Source of the DNA: an uncultured Prevotellaceae bacterium
GTDB taxonomy: Bacteria > Bacteroidota > Bacteroidia > Bacteroidales > Muribaculaceae
Length of the DNA: 64,000 nt
Reading direction: 5' to 3'
Assembly: GCA_905207705.1 (NCBI GenBank)
Contig: CAJLMA010000009.1
Span: 1 to 64,000 of the forward strand
This document shows, piece by piece, positions 8,871 to 17,544 of the stretch. Numbering within the stretch: position 1 is the first letter of the stretch; each line of letters starts with the position of its first letter. The notes beneath the pieces are model-generated. The model was given only the letters and a program-made list of their open reading frames with translations, did not search any database and had not been told where the DNA came from. Both the position numbers and the translations under genes were made by a program.

Positions 8871-8939
8871 TTTTTGACAAATGCAAAAGTTGTTTTTGAC
8901 AAATGCAAAAAGCTGTTAGGGATAGCTTGCTTATTTTTG
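8871..8939 (+). promoter_or_regulatory. Two operator-like repeats and promoter of the SMR-MFS operon
   Basis: TTTTTGACAAATGCAAAA occurs at 8871-8888 and again at 8893-8910, so the start-to-start distance is 22 bp, about two helical turns. Each copy reads TTTTTG, a 7-base spacer, then CAAAA (CAAAAA in the second copy), an imperfect inverted repeat. A TATTTTTG -7 box follows at 8932-8939, 25 bases before the SMR start codon. Confidence 0.6.
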
Positions 8940-8964
8940 CGCCCGAATTTAATAAATCATAGGT

Positions 8965-9291
8965 ATGAATTGGATAATCTTATTGTTGGCAGGATTGTTT
9001 GAAGTGAGCCTTACATTCTGTTTGGGGAAAACGAGAGCAGCATCAGGACTTGAATTTTATCTGTGGGGTAGCGGCTTCTTGGCTTCCACTGTGCTGAGCA
9101 TGGCTTTGCTTGCCAAAGCGGTGCAGACGTTGCCTTTGGGGACAGCGTATGCTATTTGGACGGGTATTGGGGCGGTTGGTACGGTCCTGATTGGAATATT
9201 CGTTTTCAAGGAGCCAGTCACTCCCATCCGGCTTTTCTTTCTGTTCACGCTCATTGCGTCCTTGATAGGGTTGAAAGTCGTGTCATACTGA
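8965..9291 (+). CDS. SMR-family small multidrug/guanidinium exporter
   Basis: A 108-residue, four-helix inner-membrane protein of the small multidrug resistance family. The first helix has the essential Glu (LAGLFEVSLTFCLG, Glu near residue 13). The GTAYAIWTGIGAVGT segment is the family signature in helix 3. SMR proteins act as dual-topology dimers that exchange protons for cationic drugs or guanidinium; sequence alone does not separate the two. It is first in a two-gene operon with the MFS exporter 13 bases downstream. Confidence 0.92.
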   Translation: MNWIILLLAGLFEVSLTFCLGKTRAASGLEFYLWGSGFLASTVLSMALLAKAVQTLPLGTAYAIWTGIGAVGTVLIGIFVFKEPVTPIRLFFLFTLIASLIGLKVVSY

Positions 9292-9304
9292 AAGGAGGCA
9301 ACGG

Positions 9305-10486
9305 ATGGAGTCTGAATTAAGGGAGAGCCAAGGCATTCCGGCGCCTCTGTTGGCTCTGATGGCAGTTGCTACCGGGCTTTCTGTTGCCAACTGCTACTAC
9401 AACCAGCCTTTGTTGGGCAGCATGGCAAAAGACTTCGCGGTAAACGACTTTTCTGCCAGCATGGTAGCGACATTGACCCAGATAGGTTATGTGATCGGAC
9501 TTGTATTTGTCATCCCGCTTGGTGATTTGGTTTCACGAAAGAAGCTGATATTGACCAATTATATCGTGTCTTCGTGCGCATTGCTTGCCATAGCCCTTGC
9601 CCCGAACATCTATTGGGTGTGGGGCGCATCTTTGCTTGCCGGAGCATCTTCGGTCATGCCGCAGTTCTTCATCCCGTTGGTGTCTTTTCATTCGGCACCG
9701 GCACACAAGGTGCGCAACGTGGGGATTATACAGTCCTGTTTGCTCATAGGCATTCTTGGCTCACGGGTATTCAGTGGTTTTTTGGCTGATGTATGGGGAT
9801 GGCGTTCCGTCTATTTTGTGGCTTGCATGTTTATGCTCGGGTGCTTTCTGATGATTCAAAAGATGCTGCCCGTGCTGTCTGCCCGTTCTCAAGAAAGCTA
9901 TGCAGGGCTGATGAAATCTTTGCTGCGCCTGCTCTCCCAATACCCGTACCTGCGTATTGCGTCGCTGAGGGCAGCATTGGCTTATGGCTCGTTCTTTGCT
10001 CTGTGGAGTTGCCTTGCTTTTCGGATGAAACAAGAGCCTTTCTTTGCGAGCGACGATATTATCGGGGCACTCGGTTTGTGCGGATTGGCTGGTGCATCCA
10101 CGGTGGTTTTCATCAGCGGCTACATCCAAAAGTACGGTGCGAGGTTCTTCTCCATCGCCGGAGGATGCGTAGTGTTGGCTGCATGGCTGCTGGCATTTTG
10201 GGGGAATGACAGCTACTTGTGGATAATAATTGCCATCTTGCTGATTGATGCCGGAATGCAATGCATCCATTTGTCCAATCAGACCAGCGTGGTCGCCCTT
10301 GACGCATCTGCCATCAATCGTGTCAATACCGTTTATATGACAATTTACTTCTTGGGAGGTTCTGCCGGTACATTCGTTTCCGGTCTGTTCTGGCAACATT
10401 ATGAATGGACTGGTGTGGTTGCGGTTGGAATTGCTTTTGCCATGGCTTCCTTGCTTGTCAATTGTATCAAATCAAAAACAGTATAA
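9305..10486 (+). CDS. MFS transporter, probable drug or metabolite exporter
   Basis: A 393-residue protein with about twelve hydrophobic helices. It has a recognisable MFS loop 2-3 motif (PLGDLVSRKKL) after the third helix segment, and the N-terminal MALMAVATGLSVANCYYNQP region is typical of the YfhI/AraJ-like exporters. Substrate unknown. A ribosome-binding stretch (AAAGGAGG) lies just before the ATG. It is the second gene of the SMR operon, pointing to export of a toxic compound sensed through the regulator upstream. Confidence 0.88.
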   Translation: MESELRESQGIPAPLLALMAVATGLSVANCYYNQPLLGSMAKDFAVNDFSASMVATLTQIGYVIGLVFVIPLGDLVSRKKLILTNYIVSSCALLAIALAPNIYWVWGASLLAGASSVMPQFFIPLVSFHSAPAHKVRNVGIIQSCLLIGILGSRVFSGFLADVWGWRSVYFVACMFMLGCFLMIQKMLPVLSARSQESYAGLMKSLLRLLSQYPYLRIASLRAALAYGSFFALWSCLAFRMKQEPFFASDDIIGALGLCGLAGASTVVFISGYIQKYGARFFSIAGGCVVLAAWLLAFWGNDSYLWIIIAILLIDAGMQCIHLSNQTSVVALDASAINRVNTVYMTIYFLGGSAGTFVSGLFWQHYEWTGVVAVGIAFAMASLLVNCIKSKTV

Positions 10487-10577
10487 GCCATGTAGTATCG
10501 TTGTTGAGCTTAAAACGAATGTGCCATGTGTTTAAATTTTTATTTTACAATGACTTGTCGTTGATGCAAACTATGAC

Positions 10578-10585
10578 TATTTTTG
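10578..10585 (+). promoter_or_regulatory. Probable promoter for the Pmp3-family gene
   Basis: TATTTTTG matches TAnnTTTG. It lies 88 bases before the 51-residue gene and after the MFS stop codon, so the small gene is probably transcribed on its own. Confidence 0.5.
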
Positions 10586-10673
10586 CGTATGACAAGTAGT
10601 GGCAATGCCAATTTTCGTGAGTCACTTTTGTCCTATGTGATAAAGAGTTGTATGATTTTATTAGTCATAGGTT

Positions 10674-10829
10674 ATGTCGTGCATAAGAGTCATTTTAGCT
10701 GTAATTTTTCCTCCGCTCGCTGTTTTTGACCGTGGATGCGGTTCAATATTGATAGTTTTTCTTCTTACCCTTGTAGGGTGGGTGCCGGGAGTCATAGCCG
10801 CATTGGTTATCTTAAATAAGAACGCTTAG
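10674..10829 (+). CDS. Pmp3/YqaE-family small membrane protein
   Basis: A 51-residue gene. It starts at ATG 10674 (MSCIRVILAVIFPPLAV) and ends at TAG 10827-10829. The family signature is clear: FPPLAVFDRGCGS, then LLTLVGWVPGVIAALVIL. Two hydrophobic helices flank the DRGCG loop. Pmp3 proteins sit in the plasma membrane and in yeast and plants affect membrane potential and salt tolerance; bacterial members are stress-linked but poorly understood. It stands alone between the SMR-MFS operon and the yitT gene. Confidence 0.9.
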   Translation: MSCIRVILAVIFPPLAVFDRGCGSILIVFLLTLVGWVPGVIAALVILNKNA

Positions 10830-10879
10830 GAAATGGCTCAATTTAACTCATTGCGCTCATTTTCGACATGTTTTAAATA

Positions 10880-10957
10880 ATATGGGTTGTGTTTTGACAA
10901 TGGCAAAAAATAAACGAGTCGATTTTTCCTTATTGCTCTCAACTTTCACTATATTTG
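10880..10957 (+). repeat. Interspersed promoter repeat, copy A (upstream of yitT)
   Basis: An approximately 78-bp unit with an internal near-palindrome (AAAATAAAC ... GTCGATTTTT), then TTGCTCTCAACTTTCAC and a TATATTTG -7 box at 10950-10957, ending 16 bases before the yitT ATG. It aligns with copies at 46341, 46424 and 50269. The repeat therefore includes the promoter of the gene behind it. Confidence 0.65.
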
Positions 10958-10973
10958 TAAAAAATGTTGAAAT

Positions 10974-11996
10974 ATGGGAAAATCGTCTAATAAAAAGCCA
11001 ATAATAGCAGAGCCGGCTCAGGAAGAGAGTCATCTGAAGAAAACTATATATAGTTGGGTAAGCATAGTCGTGGGGTGCATAATAATGACTTCGGGCTTTG
11101 CTTTTTTCATAAACCCCTATGGCATAGTTCCGGGAGGCGTGTATGGGGCAAGTATCGTTCTGCAAAGTATATTCCCGTCAATACAGGTAGGTACGTTCGG
11201 ATATATGTTCGACATTCCGTTGCTCATATTGTCGGTATTGTTGTTGGGTGCGAAAGTAGGGTCACGAACCATAGTTGCCGCGTTGATTTCTCCGTTTATA
11301 ATGAATGCACTGGAGTGGATGTCATATCCCGATAAGGCTTCGTTGCAAGCTCTTGACCCGTCAAAACTGCTTGGTGGCATTCTTGACCTTTCCGATCATT
11401 TGATGCTTGCAAGCATTATTGGTGCTACGTTGATAGGCGTAGGCTGTGGACTTGTGGCTCGTAATCAGGCTACTACCGGCGGTAGCGATATTGTGGCATT
11501 GATGCTGCAAAAGTATTGCCACATACGTTTTTCAAGGGCAATATTGCTTGTAGATGCCACGGTGGTGATGTTTGGGCTCGTTGTAATCGGTTTCGGAGTA
11601 GGAGCCGCTCATTCCACATCGCAACCAGCATTGTATCTGTCGCTATATTCGTTGATTTCCATCTTTGTCACTTCGAGGGTTCTGGCATTTGTCATTAACG
11701 GTGCAAAAAATGACAAATTGATGTTTGTCATAAGCGATGAGCCTATCCCCGAATTGAAAAAATACATAATTGAGGATTTGGACCGTTCGGCCACATGTAT
11801 CAGAAGTTACGGGCTATATTCGGGTGGAGAAAAGGAAACTTTGTTCCTTGTCGTCAGTTATAAGCAGGTCAATAGCCTCAAACTAAAAATAAAGGAAGTT
11901 GATCCTAAGGCATTTGTTATTGTGACTGATGCCTATGATGCGTTTGGTGAAGGATGGAAACCGCTGCCTTCTCCATCAGAAATAAGACCCGAATAA
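10974..11996 (+). CDS. YitT-family membrane protein (DUF2179 C-terminal domain)
   Basis: A 340-residue protein with about five or six membrane helices (SWVSIVVGCIIMTSGFAFF onward) and the family landmark FINPYGIVPGGVYG. ATTGGSDIVALML is a second conserved patch. The C-terminal 80 residues form the soluble DUF2179 domain (KLMFVISDEPI, ATCIRSYGLYSGGEKETLF). The function of this family is not established; transport roles have been proposed for relatives. It has its own promoter inside the interspersed repeat and precedes the restriction gene by 20 bases. Confidence 0.92.
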   Translation: MGKSSNKKPIIAEPAQEESHLKKTIYSWVSIVVGCIIMTSGFAFFINPYGIVPGGVYGASIVLQSIFPSIQVGTFGYMFDIPLLILSVLLLGAKVGSRTIVAALISPFIMNALEWMSYPDKASLQALDPSKLLGGILDLSDHLMLASIIGATLIGVGCGLVARNQATTGGSDIVALMLQKYCHIRFSRAILLVDATVVMFGLVVIGFGVGAAHSTSQPALYLSLYSLISIFVTSRVLAFVINGAKNDKLMFVISDEPIPELKKYIIEDLDRSATCIRSYGLYSGGEKETLFLVVSYKQVNSLKLKIKEVDPKAFVIVTDAYDAFGEGWKPLPSPSEIRPE

Positions 11997-12016
11997 CAAG
12001 TAATTCAAAATTGTTC

Positions 12017-12808
12017 ATGGCCGAGTATATTAAGAGTGGGAAGAGTGTGACTTATGACGGTGCCGTCATCTTTACCGGTGAGGAAGTCGTGCGAAGTATA
12101 AAGATGGCAAATGAAGCCTTGCTGCGGCTTAATGAATCGACAAAGGAGTTTGATATAAACATCTTTGAGGTACTTGGCATGCGTAACTTGAGCGGACTTG
12201 TCGGGGAATATTTCGGCAAGTGCTTGTTAAAGGTCTCGGCTGGCGATCTCAGCCCAAATTTGCACCAAGACGGATATCCCGATTTGTTGTTGACAAATTC
12301 TGAGGAAACAAAAAATTATTACATGTCGCTGTATCAGGTGAGAGGTGGCAAGATGTATCCTTTGTCAAAAGAATTCTTTAGCCCGTATAAGTATGGAGGT
12401 ATAGAGGTCAAGGCCAGTTGTGGCAACACTCCATCGGCAAAGAAAGTCGCGAAGCCCTTGGTAGGGGAACAGCGTGTTTCATTGATTACTAGCTTTGATT
12501 GGAAAGCCCATCATCGTCACACCAATCACTTGCTGGCCGTGTTATGGGATTTTGTTAATGAGAATCCCACTATAGTAGCGGCTTTTTATCACGACAAACT
12601 GACTGAGGATGATTGGGGTGAGCTTGTAAAACCGAGAGAGGATGGAGGCCGGACTACAAGCGTGTCGATAATGCGCAGCCAAGGCGTGACAAAAATGTGC
12701 CGGAACTGGATTGCCGTAATTGACGATGCCGTGTATCTCAATAAGTTGTCGGCCAAGAAATGGATTGGATACCGTGTGGGGCACGAGAGAACCTTGTCGT
12801 TGTTCTGA
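12017..12808 (+). CDS. Probable type II restriction endonuclease (PD-(D/E)XK)
   Basis: A 263-residue protein from ATG 12017; an earlier ATG at 11954 would overlap yitT by 43 bases and add an unlikely N-terminus. A PD-(D/E)XK-type active site is visible: GYPDLL (Pro-Asp at 88-89) followed about 40 residues later by GGIEVKAS (Glu130, Lys132). The gene is convergent with a DNA cytosine methyltransferase whose stop codon is only four bases away, the normal setting for a type II restriction enzyme. It should cut the sequence that the methylase protects; specificity cannot be read from the sequence. I infer its identity from the motif and its neighbour rather than from a recognised family. Confidence 0.8.
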   Translation: MAEYIKSGKSVTYDGAVIFTGEEVVRSIKMANEALLRLNESTKEFDINIFEVLGMRNLSGLVGEYFGKCLLKVSAGDLSPNLHQDGYPDLLLTNSEETKNYYMSLYQVRGGKMYPLSKEFFSPYKYGGIEVKASCGNTPSAKKVAKPLVGEQRVSLITSFDWKAHHRHTNHLLAVLWDFVNENPTIVAAFYHDKLTEDDWGELVKPREDGGRTTSVSIMRSQGVTKMCRNWIAVIDDAVYLNKLSAKKWIGYRVGHERTLSLF

Positions 12809-12812
12809 TAAT

Positions 12813-14132
12813 TCAACTGCCTGATGTCGTTTTTTTCGGACAGCTTATGTCAATTATGTGACGGCAGATTAATTCGATGAGGTGGGGCGGTATGCTTTCT
12901 CCTATCGTGTCTCTGATTACGCCATCGCTCACATATTTCCCATCAATCTCAAATGTGAAGTCATAGTCGGCTATTGTCTGCAATATCATTCCTTCCCACA
13001 GTGATAATACTCTGTTTTGAGACGGGTGAATCTTGTTGTCGGAACAGGCGTATTGGAAATTTTGGGTAAGTGTGCTTGCCGGTTCATCCCAATTCATGCG
13101 TTTATATGCGCTGGTAAAGGCTTTCATCAGTCGTTTTTCTCCAGACTCTTTGTCTACCACATATGGACGCGGCAACAGGCTTCCGCACTTGATACAGTAA
13201 AGCGGAGTGTCTTCTTTAGCCCGGTTTATGCCATCCTTGTCTTTCTTGCTCCCATGTGATGGATTTCCTTGGAACATGCAATCTGGATTTGTGCATTGGT
13301 TGTTGAGGGCTGTTTGTCCCTCGGGAGTGTTCTTTATCCACGTTAGTTTTATGTCATCAAGAACCGGCACGCGGTGTAGAGGGATTTCATTGCAACAATT
13401 GCGACCTTTTGTCGCTTCAAGTTGCGGCAGGCCACCTATTGTCTCTCTTAATGTCTTGTAAGGTCGGGTAAACAGTCCGGGTTCTTGCGCGTTGGTCGGT
13501 TCGGGCAACAATGAATGCCTGTGAGAGAATGCTCGTTTGCCGGTTGCCGATCGAGTCATTATCGTGATCAACCGTTTGCGATGCTGTGGCACTCCGTAGT
13601 CGGCAGCGTCTATGACTTCTGGGCATCCGTCATAAGATGAGCCTAATTCTTGCTTTATGTAGTCGATGATGTTTACCAATCTGTCGTTTTCGTCTATTAT
13701 AGGAGTGCCTTGCATTTTAGGCACGTTTTCGATTATGACCCAATCAGGGCGCAAAGCCTTTATAATTTTCATTGCCGGGATGATTAGTCTGTTGCGTTCA
13801 TCCATTTTTGTGCGTTTACCCTCTTTGAGGTTTCGCAGCAACGTGCCCATTCCGTTAGAAGACATGCCTTGGCAGGGCGGGGTCGCCAATATCAGGAATG
13901 GTGGCTTCTTATAGAGTTTGCGGTATTCGGCTATGATGTCATCGCAAAGAGTCCATATGTCGCCTTGGAACATTTTCGCATTCGGGAAATTAACCGAAAA
14001 CAGTGCGGCTCGTTCCTTTATGAGTTCGCAAGCCATCACGGTTTTTATTCCGTTTGCACGCAATCCGAGGTCGCCTATTCCCGAAGATGAAAACAGGCTC
14101 AATGCGATTAATTCTTTGTCTTTGCTTGGCAT
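12813..14132 (-). CDS. DNA (cytosine-5-)-methyltransferase of a type II restriction-modification system
   Basis: A 439-residue C5-methyltransferase. Motif I is LFSSSGIGDLGL, motif IV is ATPPCQGMSS with catalytic Cys87, motif VI is IIENVP, motif VIII is DYGVPQHRKRL, and motifs IX-X are in ASTLTQNF and IGESIPPHLIELI. The target-recognition region contains a zinc-ribbon-like set of four Cys (280, 285, 313, 316), longer and more unusual than the minimal layout. It transfers methyl from SAM to cytosine in the recognition site. The endonuclease gene converges on it from the left and a -7 box lies 20 bases upstream of its start. The pair sits between the yitT gene and eno, a compact insertion. Confidence 0.95.
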   Translation of the reverse strand: MPSKDKELIALSLFSSSGIGDLGLRANGIKTVMACELIKERAALFSVNFPNAKMFQGDIWTLCDDIIAEYRKLYKKPPFLILATPPCQGMSSNGMGTLLRNLKEGKRTKMDERNRLIIPAMKIIKALRPDWVIIENVPKMQGTPIIDENDRLVNIIDYIKQELGSSYDGCPEVIDAADYGVPQHRKRLITIMTRSATGKRAFSHRHSLLPEPTNAQEPGLFTRPYKTLRETIGGLPQLEATKGRNCCNEIPLHRVPVLDDIKLTWIKNTPEGQTALNNQCTNPDCMFQGNPSHGSKKDKDGINRAKEDTPLYCIKCGSLLPRPYVVDKESGEKRLMKAFTSAYKRMNWDEPASTLTQNFQYACSDNKIHPSQNRVLSLWEGMILQTIADYDFTFEIDGKYVSDGVIRDTIGESIPPHLIELICRHIIDISCPKKTTSGS

Positions 14133-14152
14133 TGTTGATAGTTTCGACTATG

Positions 14153-14160
14153 CAAAGGTA
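14153..14160 (-). promoter_or_regulatory. Promoter -7 box of the cytosine methyltransferase
   Basis: The minus strand reads TACCTTTG, matching TAnnTTTG. The distance to the ATG at 14132 implies a very short leader of roughly 15 bases. Confidence 0.55.
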
Positions 14161-14302
14161 ATAACTATTTGTGTTATTTGGCAACAATTATGCATGAGCT
14201 GATATATGCATCCTTATCCCTACTAATGGGGATTGACAATGAAAGTTTTAATTGCGAACTTTGTCTGGCAAAGAATTAAAAAGTTTTTAAACATATAAAG
14301 CT

Positions 14303-15583
14303 ATGAAGATAGAAAAAATTGTAGCGCGTGAGATTCTTGATTCACGCGGCAATCCGACGGTTGAAGTCGATGTGACATTGGAGTGTGGCGTGATGGGACG
14401 AGCTGCTGTCCCTTCAGGTGCCTCGACAGGAGAACATGAAGCTCTGGAATTGCGCGACAAAGACCGTAATCGTTATGGTGGCAAAGGGACGTTGAAAGCC
14501 GTTGGAAATGTAAATAATATAATTGCTCCGGCATTAAAAGGGTGGTTGGCCTTTGACCAACGGGGCATCGACCAAAAGATGCTTGAACTTGACGGAACGC
14601 CCACCAAGTCAAATCTTGGAGCAAATGCAATTCTCGGAGTTTCACTTGCAGTGGCCAAGGCTGCGGCCAATTATCTCAAGGTTCCTTTATATAGATATAT
14701 AGGAGGCGTTAATACTTATGTGATGCCCGTGCCTATGATGAACATCATCAATGGCGGTTCACATAGTGATGCGCCTATTGCATTTCAAGAATTCATGATA
14801 CGCCCTGTTGGTGCGCCATCATTCCGCGAAGGCTTGCGCATGGGTGCCGAAGTGTTCCATGCCTTGAAAAAGGTGCTTCATGAACGTGGATTGAGCACTG
14901 CCGTAGGCGACGAAGGCGGATTTGCTCCGGTTCTTGAAGGAACCGAAGATGCGCTCGATTCGATTATGGCAGCAATAAAGGCGGCCGGGTATGAACCTGG
15001 CAAAGATGTTAAAATCGGCATGGATTGCGCTTCATCCGAATTTTATAAGGATGGCATTTATGATTATACCATATTTGAAGGTGAAAAAGGAAAGAAACGT
15101 ACGGCCGACGAGCAGATTGCTTATCTCGAAGAGCTAATCGACAAATATCCGATTGATTCAATTGAAGACGGAATGAGCGAAAATGACTGGGACGGGTGGA
15201 AGAAGCTGACCGAGAGAATAGGCAATCGTTGTCAGCTTGTCGGAGACGACTTGTTTGTCACAAATGTGGAATTTTTGCGGAAAGGCATTGAAATGGGGTG
15301 TGCAAATTCTATTTTGATAAAAGTGAACCAAATCGGGTCGTTGAGCGAGACTCTTGATGCAATTGAGATGGCTCATCGTCATGGATATACAACTGTCACT
15401 TCACACCGTTCGGGCGAGACCGAGGATGCGACAATTGCCGACATTGCCGTTGCCACGAATAGCGGACAAATCAAGACCGGTTCGTTGAGTCGTTCCGACC
15501 GTATGGCCAAATACAATCAATTGTTGCGCATAGAAGAAGAGCTCGGAGAGCTTGCAGTATATGGTTATAAAAGAGTGAAATAA
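14303..15583 (+). CDS. eno: Enolase (phosphopyruvate hydratase)
   Basis: Enolase interconverts 2-phosphoglycerate and phosphoenolpyruvate in glycolysis. The 426-residue protein has the standard length and start (MKIEKIVAREILDSRGNPTV). Conserved sites include ASTGEHEALELRD, the GDEGGFAP loop, DCASSEFY, the metal ligands in SIEDGMSENDW and LVGDDLFVTN, and the substrate-binding SHRSGETEDATIADIAV near the C-terminus. It is monocistronic, ending in a strong terminator. Confidence 0.99.
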   Translation: MKIEKIVAREILDSRGNPTVEVDVTLECGVMGRAAVPSGASTGEHEALELRDKDRNRYGGKGTLKAVGNVNNIIAPALKGWLAFDQRGIDQKMLELDGTPTKSNLGANAILGVSLAVAKAAANYLKVPLYRYIGGVNTYVMPVPMMNIINGGSHSDAPIAFQEFMIRPVGAPSFREGLRMGAEVFHALKKVLHERGLSTAVGDEGGFAPVLEGTEDALDSIMAAIKAAGYEPGKDVKIGMDCASSEFYKDGIYDYTIFEGEKGKKRTADEQIAYLEELIDKYPIDSIEDGMSENDWDGWKKLTERIGNRCQLVGDDLFVTNVEFLRKGIEMGCANSILIKVNQIGSLSETLDAIEMAHRHGYTTVTSHRSGETEDATIADIAVATNSGQIKTGSLSRSDRMAKYNQLLRIEEELGELAVYGYKRVK

Positions 15584-15611
15584 ACTTGTAGACAGTAAAT
15601 TATATAATACG

Positions 15612-15655
15612 AATGGCGGATTGCCGGCATAAAACTCGGCAATCCGCCATTTTGT
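15612..15655 (+). terminator. Strong terminator after eno
   Basis: A perfect 14-bp stem (15612-15625 with 15638-15651) closes a 12-base loop and runs into a short T tract. The symmetric stem could work on either strand, but only eno reads into it. Confidence 0.9.
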
Positions 15656-15760
15656 GTCAAGAGAAGGTCTGAAAGTCAAACTTGAGGTGTTTTATTGTCC
15701 TTTTGGTAGCTAAAATTGTATTTTTCTCCGATTCGGGTGTTAAAAACGTTAATGTGTTTA
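15656..15760. other. Spacer between the eno terminator and the sulfation promoter
   Basis: No coding frame or repeat was seen. It leads into the promoter at 15761. Confidence 0.4.
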
Positions 15761-15790
15761 TTGAGTATTGATAGATATAACCTATATTTG
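15761..15790 (+). promoter_or_regulatory. Promoter of the sulfate transport/sulfotransferase operon
   Basis: TTG at 15761-15763 and TATATTTG at 15783-15790 are spaced by 19 bases, the classical Bacteroidetes arrangement. The untranslated leader to the transporter ATG at 15976 would be about 180 bases, long enough for regulation, but I could not fold a recognisable riboswitch in it. Confidence 0.7.
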
Positions 15791-15975
15791 CGACCATAAA
15801 TAGATATTAGCGTAATTTAGCCAAATTTAAAAAGGTATAGCTAATGTCAATAATTTGGTTTAAGTTTTTCAGCTGAGGGTCTTTTTGTTTAAATGCCACA
15901 TTGATTGTGGAAGTATGGTTGCATAGTGGATATTTGGTTGAAAATAATCAGAGTACCAGTCAATAATCTTATTTT

Positions 15976-17535
15976 ATGACTTTTGAGATTATATTTGTCT
16001 TATTGGCTCTCGTCGGCATGGTCGTTGCATTGGTAATGGACAAGATGCGGCCGGGAATGATTTTGTTTTCCGTTGTTGCGTTGTTCTTGTGTGCAGGTAT
16101 ATTGTCGCCAAAGGAAATGATAGAAGGCTTCAGTAACAAGGGGATGATAACCGTAGCGTTGCTTTTCCTTGTCAGCGAAGGTGTCAGGCAGTCGGGGGCT
16201 TTAAGTCAAGTGATAAAAAAGATTCTACCCCAGGACAAGACGACAGTATGGAAAGCGCAGTTGCGCATGTTGCCGGCCATTGGCTTCATATCGGCATTTT
16301 TGAATAATACGCCTGTAGTGGTGATTTTCGCCCCGATTATCAAACGCTGGGCAAAATCGGTTAACTTGCCGGCGACAAAGTTCCTTATTCCGTTGTCCTA
16401 CATAACAATCCTTGGAGGCTTGTGTACCCTTATAGGTACTTCGACCAACCTCGTGGTGCACGGGATGATGGTGGATGCCGGATTCAACGGGTTGAGCATG
16501 TTTGAGTTGGCCTGGATAGGCGTTCCAATCACGATAGCAGGCATTTTGTACATTATGCTCGTGTCAAAGAAATTGTTGCCCGAGGAACGGCGAAATCCCG
16601 AGATTTTGGAGGATGAGGAAGAGAAATTGGAGAATCTGCATCCTGTGGAAGTCGTGCTTGGCCCTCGTTTCCCCGGAATAAACAAGACTTTGAGGGAATT
16701 TGACTTCAAGCGACATTACGGCGTGGAAGTGAAAGAGATAAAACGCAGCGGGCAGGCCATAACCAAGCGTGTTGATAAGATTCGCTTGTGTGAAGGCGAT
16801 ACGCTGGTGGTGCTTGCCGATGATTCCTTTGTTGCGACATGGGGTGAATCGTCGGTTTTCCTCATGATTGCCAATGGGAAGGATGCCATTCCGCAACCTA
16901 AACGTGGGAAACGCACATTTGTACTGATATTGTTGCTCTTGATGATTATCGGGGCCACCGTAGGCGAGTTGCCGGTCACCCAGGAGATGTTCCCCAATAT
17001 AAAGCTCGACATGTTCTTCTTTGCCACGGTCACTACCGTTGTCATGGCTTGGACAAATATCTTTCCGGCTCGTAAATACACAAAGTTCATTTCTTGGGAC
17101 ATATTGATAACCATCGCATGTGCATTTGCCATAAGCAAGGCAATGACCAATTCTGGACTTGCCGATTTCATAGCCGATTTCATAATAAGCTTGAGTCACA
17201 GCCACGGTCCTTATGTGCTTCTTGCCATCCTGTATATAATCACAAATATAATCACAGAACTCATTACTAACAATGCTGCAGCCGCATTGGCATTCCCGTT
17301 GGCATTGTCGCTTGCAACGCAGCTCGGTGTTGATCCAACGCCGTTCTTCATTGTAATATGCATCGCATCATCGGCCGGATTCACAACGCCTATAGGTTAT
17401 CAAACTAATCTCATCGTGCAAGGTATAGGTAACTACAAGTTTACCGATTTCGTGCGCATAGGTTTGCCGCTTAATATAATTGTGTTCCTTGTGTCGATAT
17501 TCCTGATACCGCAGATTTGGCCTTTTGAATATTAA
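15976..17535 (+). CDS. SLC13/DASS-type anion transporter with internal TrkA-C domain (probable sulfate importer)
   Basis: A 519-residue membrane protein. The N-terminal half has several helices with the conserved NNTPVVVIFAPII and ITILGGLCTLIGTSTNLVVHG patches of the sodium/dicarboxylate/sulfate symporter superfamily. Residues about 215-295 are a soluble RCK_C/TrkA-C-like insertion (VVLGPRFPGINKTLREFDF, CEGDTLVVLADD). The C-terminal half repeats the motif as NIITELITNNAAAALAFP and TTPIGYQTNLIV. Members with this domain in front of cys genes usually take up sulfate. Here the next genes activate sulfate, so sulfate is the likely substrate. Ten bases separate it from cysC. Confidence 0.88.
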   Translation: MTFEIIFVLLALVGMVVALVMDKMRPGMILFSVVALFLCAGILSPKEMIEGFSNKGMITVALLFLVSEGVRQSGALSQVIKKILPQDKTTVWKAQLRMLPAIGFISAFLNNTPVVVIFAPIIKRWAKSVNLPATKFLIPLSYITILGGLCTLIGTSTNLVVHGMMVDAGFNGLSMFELAWIGVPITIAGILYIMLVSKKLLPEERRNPEILEDEEEKLENLHPVEVVLGPRFPGINKTLREFDFKRHYGVEVKEIKRSGQAITKRVDKIRLCEGDTLVVLADDSFVATWGESSVFLMIANGKDAIPQPKRGKRTFVLILLLLMIIGATVGELPVTQEMFPNIKLDMFFFATVTTVVMAWTNIFPARKYTKFISWDILITIACAFAISKAMTNSGLADFIADFIISLSHSHGPYVLLAILYIITNIITELITNNAAAALAFPLALSLATQLGVDPTPFFIVICIASSAGFTTPIGYQTNLIVQGIGNYKFTDFVRIGLPLNIIVFLVSIFLIPQIWPFEY

Positions 17536-17544
17536 TTAAATCTT

